From Candidatus Hydrogenedentota bacterium (GTDB lineage: Bacteria > Hydrogenedentota > Hydrogenedentia > Hydrogenedentales > SCBR16-9): 8,595 nucleotides of DNA. The first letter of the stretch is position 1; each line of letters opens with the position of its first letter. The translations under genes were made by a program, and so were the position numbers. The stretch is taken from assembly GCA_007116095.1 (NCBI GenBank), contig SKJD01000442.1, forward strand, positions 1-8,595, in the 5' to 3' direction. Positions 5,176 to 8,595 of this stretch are shown in pieces. Under the pieces are notes generated by a model, which saw nothing but the letters and a program-made list of their open reading frames with translations, was not told the DNA's origin and ran no database searches.

Positions 5176-6417
5176 ATGGAATGGAGAGGATATCAACCTG
5201 AAACGGACCGTGAGGCCGTCCATCGTATTTGGCGTGAGGTGGGTTGGCTGCCGCCAAAAAATGAGCAAGCCGACAAGGCGCTGGACGCCTTCCTTGAAGG
5301 CAACCGCCCGATAGTGGCTTTGCTGAATAACAGCCCTGAATGCTGTGTGTTGTCCGGTGAAGGCAGCCTGCGCTATCAAAAAGAAAATATACCTTTCAGC
5401 GCCATCACCGCAGTGACCACCAGCGCTATAGCGCGCCGTCGAGGATTTGCCAAAAGGCTCACAACCCAGGGGGTGCTGCGGAGTGTTGAGTCCGGCGCTC
5501 TGGTAACTGGACTGGGTATCTTTGATCAGGGCTTCTATGATGGCCTGGGTTTTGGCGCCTTGTCCTATATGTATGAGTTTGATTTTGATCCCGCCAGCTT
5601 GCTTGTGAATGATAAGGTACGTGAACCAATACGCATTGGCGTTGATGAAGGCGAACCCATTCATGAAGCACGTTGTAATCGTTTGTGGAGCCATGGCGGC
5701 GTATCGCTCGATCACCCCTGCCAAACCCTCAGCGATCTGGTTTGGCGTGAAAACAGCTATGGCCTTGGTTATAAAGACGGCCCAAGTGGCGAAATCAGTC
5801 ATTACATTTGGTGTCATCCGGAACAGCAGGGCGAAACCACCATATTGCGGATTTCGCTGCTGGTTTACAAGAACCGGGAGCAACTTATGGAGCTCTTGGG
5901 TTTGATCAAGCAACAGGCGGATCAGGTCGTACTGGTCAATATGATGGAACCCCCTGGCGTACAACTCCAGGACCTGCTGGAACGGCCATTCCGCCACCGC
6001 AACCTAACCAAAGGCGGCAAAGCCGCCAACAACGCCCAGGCCTACGCCTGTTTTCAGATGCGCATGAATGACATCCCGGGTTGTCTGGAACAAACCCGTC
6101 TATATGTTTCCAATCTGCGTTTTAACTTACAGGTCACGGACCCCATTGCGCCTCTGCTGGCGGACCATGACGGGTGGCGCGGCGTAGCGGGCGATTACGT
6201 GGTGACGTTGGGTGAACGTTCCAACGCCGAACCCGGACACGATCCCCAACTGCCGACCCTAAAGGCCAGCGTCAACGCATTTACGCGTCTCTGGCTGGGG
6301 GTGCGACCGGCTACGGCGCTCAGTTACACCGATGATCTCACAGCATCGCCAGCGCTCCTGATGGCGCTTGATGAGACACTGCGGCTGCCAACCCCTTGCA
6401 CGGGCTGGATGTTTTAG
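5176..6417 (+). CDS. GNAT-family N-acetyltransferase, Eis-like with SCP2-type C-terminus
   Basis: This protein of 413 residues has the length of Eis-type acetyltransferases, which join two GNAT-like halves to a sterol-carrier-like domain. The acetyl-CoA loop is RRRGFAKRL, with R87-x-x-G90-x-A92 matching R/QxxGxG/A. It is followed by a FYDGLGFG motif (120-127) where the family has a tyrosine used as general acid, here probably Y121. The C-terminal part from about 300 fits the SCP2-like domain (LQVTDPIAPLLAD, TRLWLGVRPATAL), and the chain ends in Phe, as in Eis, where the terminal carboxylate is thought to act in catalysis. The family acetylates amines of aminoglycosides, peptides or other small molecules; the substrate here cannot be told. 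The start is supported by GGGAG 9 bases upstream. The gene lies between aroA and the aroK-aroC fusion and ends before a probable terminator. Confidence 0.85.
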   Translation: MEWRGYQPETDREAVHRIWREVGWLPPKNEQADKALDAFLEGNRPIVALLNNSPECCVLSGEGSLRYQKENIPFSAITAVTTSAIARRRGFAKRLTTQGVLRSVESGALVTGLGIFDQGFYDGLGFGALSYMYEFDFDPASLLVNDKVREPIRIGVDEGEPIHEARCNRLWSHGGVSLDHPCQTLSDLVWRENSYGLGYKDGPSGEISHYIWCHPEQQGETTILRISLLVYKNREQLMELLGLIKQQADQVVLVNMMEPPGVQLQDLLERPFRHRNLTKGGKAANNAQAYACFQMRMNDIPGCLEQTRLYVSNLRFNLQVTDPIAPLLADHDGWRGVAGDYVVTLGERSNAEPGHDPQLPTLKASVNAFTRLWLGVRPATALSYTDDLTASPALLMALDETLRLPTPCTGWMF

Positions 6418-6427
6418 CGCACGGTAC

Positions 6428-6446
6428 AGTAAAATAGGGTTTTACT
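6428..6446 (+). repeat. AT-rich inverted repeat after the acetyltransferase gene
   Basis: AGTAAAA (6428-6434) and TTTTACT (6440-6446) form a perfect 7-bp stem with loop TAGGG, starting 11 bases after the stop. It precedes the GC-rich hairpin at 6456 and may add to a bipartite 3' end or protect the transcript. Confidence 0.45.
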
Positions 6447-6455
6447 CCTTTTCAG

Positions 6456-6503
6456 GGCCTGCCTGGCGCGTTACAGCAGCCGTGCAGGCCTGCCTATTTT
6501 TTT
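6456..6503 (+). terminator. Probable rho-independent terminator
   Basis: GGCCTGC (6456-6462) pairs with GCAGGCC (6484-6490) across a 21-base loop; six bases later come seven T residues (6497-6503). The 3' arm is part of a 10-bp palindrome GCAGGCCTGC (6484-6493). The large loop and the gap to the T run are not ideal, so efficiency is uncertain. It would end the aroA-acetyltransferase transcript. Confidence 0.5.
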
Positions 6504-6562
6504 ATCTCATGACCCGCTACTGAATTGCTCAATCGTAGATTCTCCCGGAGTTACCCCAATTC

Positions 6563-8182
6563 ATGAAAATTGTTTTGTTTGGCCCCAAAGGTGCGGGCAA
6601 GACCACCCTTGGACAAGAAGTCGCGCGCCTGAGCGGCCTGGAAGCCCATGACACGGACGCCCTCATTGAGGAACTGTTTCAGGAAAAACACGGCGAGGCC
6701 CTCAGTTGCCGTGAAATCTTCAAGACGCAGGGCGAAACGGTCTTCCGGGATTTGGAGCAGGAAGCCGCAATACGGGCCTCCGAGCTGGATTGGTGTCTTG
6801 TGATGTGCGGCGGCGGCCTGATGATGCATCCGGAGTCCCGTCGTTTGATGCGCCGCAACGCCATCCTGGTCTATCTGTACGCCGAACCGGACGTGCTCTG
6901 GGAACGCGCTACCGAAAAAGGCGTTCCGCCCTGGCTGGAAGGCGATGACGGTCCAAGCCGCCTGCTGGAACAGACGGCGGCCCGGGAAGACGTATTGCTC
7001 CCCTACGCCGACATCCTGCTGGATACTTCGGAGGGCGCGGTGGATGTATTGGCGACGACGCTGCTGGACCGTGTCGGCGAGGAGATTGCCGTGCGCAGTC
7101 GCAGCGCGAATACCTACGGCGACATCATCCGCATGACGGGCTTCGGTGAGAGCCACGGTATCGCCATTGGTACGGTGCTGGAGGGCATGAAGCCCGGTAT
7201 CGACTTCAGTCTGGAAGATATCCAGAAGCAGATGGATCGGCGTCGGCCCGGCCAGAGCAAGGTGGTGACACAGCGCCGCGAGCCGGATGAGGTTGAGATT
7301 CTCTCGGGGGTCTTTGAAGGCAAGACGACCGGCGCCCCCATCGCCATGATGATCCGTAACCAGGATCAGCGCACACGAAACTACGACGACATCAAGGACG
7401 TGTTTCGTCCCGGTCACGGGGATTTTACCTTCTACAAGAAGTACAAGGTGCGCGATTATCGGGGTGGCGGACGCCAGTCCGGTCGGGAGACAGCCTGTCG
7501 CGTGGCGGCGGGCGCCGTACCGATGCGCTACCTGCTGGACAAAGGGGTGCGCATTGTCGCCCATGCCGTGGAAATCGCGGGTATCCAGGCGAAGCACTGT
7601 GATTACGACAGCATTGAACAGAACGTCGTGCGCTGTGCCGACCCGGAAGCCGCGAAAGCCATGGAAGAAGCCATCCTGGCGGCCCGTAGCGATCGCGACT
7701 CGGTCGGCGGTATCATTCAGCTCGAAATTCACGGCCTTCCCCCCGGCATTGGCGATCCCATCTTCGGCAAGCTGGATGCGCGGCTCGTTACGGCCATCAT
7801 GACGATCGGCGCCATCAAGGGGGTGGAAGTCGGAACCGGATTTGCCGCGACCCGGATGCGGGGCAGCGAAGCGAACGATCCCATCCAGGACGGCGGCTTC
7901 CGCTCGAACCATACCGGCGGCATTCTGGGCGGCATCACGAATGGCGAGCCGGTGGTGATGCGTGTCGCGGTGAAGCCGACGGCCTCCATTGCGAAAACGC
8001 AGCAGGCCTATGACATTCACGAACTGAACCGTGAAATCCAGGTGCTGGGACGTCATGATCCTTGCATCGTGCCCCGGGCCGTGCCGGTCATCGAAAACAT
8101 GGCGGCCCTGGTCATCATGGACGCCTGGGCGGTGCAGACCCGGCTGAACGCCGAATGGGCTGCGGAACATGGTTTGTGGTAG
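6563..8182 (+). CDS. Bifunctional shikimate kinase / chorismate synthase (AroK-AroC fusion)
   Basis: This is one uninterrupted 539-residue frame. Residues 1 to about 172 are a shikimate kinase: P-loop GPKGAGKTT (7-15), shikimate-binding D30-T-D32, GETVFRDLE with R62, CGGG (82-85) and the closing R141...LLPYADILLDT. The common RPLL lid motif is replaced by PPWLEGDD (122-129). Residues from about 183 to 539 are a complete chorismate synthase: FGESHG (194-199), QSKVVTQRREPDEVEILSGV, FRPGHGDFTFYKKY, GGGRQSGRET (301-310), RGSEANDP, SNHTGGILGGITNGEP and VPRAVPVIENMAALVIMDA (about 503-521). The first domain phosphorylates shikimate with ATP; the second converts EPSP to chorismate using reduced FMN. 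AroA, which supplies the step between, is encoded upstream. CGGAG lies 12 bases before ATG. A strong internal GTG start (7091) sits at the junction and might also give a free chorismate synthase. Confidence 0.95.
   Translation: MKIVLFGPKGAGKTTLGQEVARLSGLEAHDTDALIEELFQEKHGEALSCREIFKTQGETVFRDLEQEAAIRASELDWCLVMCGGGLMMHPESRRLMRRNAILVYLYAEPDVLWERATEKGVPPWLEGDDGPSRLLEQTAAREDVLLPYADILLDTSEGAVDVLATTLLDRVGEEIAVRSRSANTYGDIIRMTGFGESHGIAIGTVLEGMKPGIDFSLEDIQKQMDRRRPGQSKVVTQRREPDEVEILSGVFEGKTTGAPIAMMIRNQDQRTRNYDDIKDVFRPGHGDFTFYKKYKVRDYRGGGRQSGRETACRVAAGAVPMRYLLDKGVRIVAHAVEIAGIQAKHCDYDSIEQNVVRCADPEAAKAMEEAILAARSDRDSVGGIIQLEIHGLPPGIGDPIFGKLDARLVTAIMTIGAIKGVEVGTGFAATRMRGSEANDPIQDGGFRSNHTGGILGGITNGEPVVMRVAVKPTASIAKTQQAYDIHELNREIQVLGRHDPCIVPRAVPVIENMAALVIMDAWAVQTRLNAEWAAEHGLW
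7079..7093 (+). promoter_or_regulatory. Possible internal translation start for a free chorismate synthase
   Basis: GAGGAG (7079-7084) lies 6 bases before GTG (7091-7093), which is in frame with the fusion at codon 177. Translation from here would give VRSRSANTYGDIIRMTGFGE and onwards, a 363-residue complete chorismate synthase. The same bases also encode Gly-Glu-Glu in the linker, so the match may be coincidence. Confidence 0.35.
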
Positions 8183-8241
8183 GCTGGAAGCGGCCCGGAG
8201 TCGTGGGGCTGTGTAGCGCCTACCCAGAGGAGATGGAAAGC

Positions 8242-8595
8242 ATGACATTACTTCGTGCGTATTGGATAGCGCCCCTGCTGATCCTGATGACAGTCTTTGT
8301 CTTGGGAGGCTGCGGCCAAGAGCCGCCCGCAGAAGATGCGCCCGGGGCCGTCACTCCGTTGGAGCACCCGGAAGTCGTTTTCACACCCGTCGAGCCTGCG
8401 CCTCCGGCAGCGCCCGTGGAAGCGCCGGATGATGTCGGTGCGTCGGAAGCCACTGATGAGGCATCGGTCAGCATGACGATAACCCGGGAGGCGACGTCGT
8501 ATGAAACCGGTGGCGCGGTGGAGGTCATGGTCACCCTGGACTACGACGGTGAAGACCCGGTCACGGCCCTGGCCATTGAAGAGACCCTCCCCCCC
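8242..8595 (+). CDS. Lipoprotein, N-terminal part, with probable beta-sandwich domain
   Basis: The gene is truncated by the right edge, leaving 118 residues. Residues 1-23 are a lipoprotein signal peptide, with lipobox LGGC and C24 lipidated. Residues 25-75 are a Pro/Ala/Glu-rich linker typical of surface or periplasmic spacers. From about 76 a beta-rich unit begins: VSMTITREATSYETGGAVEV, then VTALAIEETLP. The YxxGGxVxVxVTL...VTAL.IEETLP pattern recalls Ig-like units of large bacterial surface proteins, often followed by GW; this is family recall, and the rest lies outside the window. ATG at 8242 is chosen because AGAGGAG (8226-8232) is 9 bases upstream; ATG at 8233 is in frame but touches the site. 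It follows the aroK-aroC fusion by 59 bases with no visible terminator, so it may be co-transcribed. The function is unknown. Confidence 0.75.
   Translation, partial: MTLLRAYWIAPLLILMTVFVLGGCGQEPPAEDAPGAVTPLEHPEVVFTPVEPAPPAAPVEAPDDVGASEATDEASVSMTITREATSYETGGAVEVMVTLDYDGEDPVTALAIEETLPP

Noticed and set aside
4879..5997. A 372-codon open frame on the minus strand across the end of aroA and the acetyltransferase gene
   Set aside because: It overlaps two well-supported plus-strand genes and spans their junction; no family motif is visible in it.
6551..8248. A 565-codon open frame on the minus strand, antisense to the aroK-aroC fusion
   Set aside because: It mirrors a gene with complete family motifs on the plus strand. 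Its translation is rich in His, Arg and Val with no domain, as expected for the shadow of a GC-biased gene.

Overview
The window looks like chromosomal DNA from a moderately GC-rich bacterium with a Gram-negative type envelope. Two genes encode lipoproteins with clear lipoboxes (one NlpE-like) and a third encodes a protein with a Sec-type signal peptide. Nothing fixes the lineage. The use of TTG starts, the fused shikimate kinase-chorismate synthase and the surface-type lipoprotein at the right edge would suit a poorly cultured PVC/FCB-like or Hydrogenedentota-like lineage, but this is a low-confidence inference from memory, not a placement. I see no rRNA, tRNA, CRISPR array, insertion sequence or prophage gene.

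Layout: two divergent gene blocks are separated by a roughly 430-base intergenic region (3384-3813). The left block reads leftwards on the minus strand. In transcription order it holds an NlpE-like lipoprotein (3383-2832), the 16S rRNA methyltransferase RsmE (2815-2081), a 143-base gap with a candidate promoter and a hairpin, a HIT-family nucleotide-binding protein (1937-1590), a secreted protein of unknown function (1531-512), and the N-terminal part of an ATP-cone protein that starts from TTG near 433 and leaves the window at base 1.

The right block reads rightwards. It holds aroA (EPSP synthase, TTG start, 3814-5124), an Eis-like GNAT acetyltransferase (5176-6417), a probable intrinsic terminator (6456-6503), a single ORF fusing shikimate kinase to chorismate synthase (6563-8182), and the start of a lipoprotein (8242 to the edge). 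The aroA and aroK-aroC genes together encode the last three steps of the shikimate pathway: shikimate to shikimate-3-phosphate, then EPSP, then chorismate. The fused protein carries the first and third of these steps and AroA the middle one.

The points most worth a second look are the AroK-AroC fusion, with a well-placed internal Shine-Dalgarno and GTG exactly at its domain junction; the NlpE-like lipoprotein, in which the family's CxxC is AxxA and no cysteine remains except the lipidated one; and a strong two-tier hairpin in the divergent intergenic region. I did not find a convincing wholly new multi-gene system.
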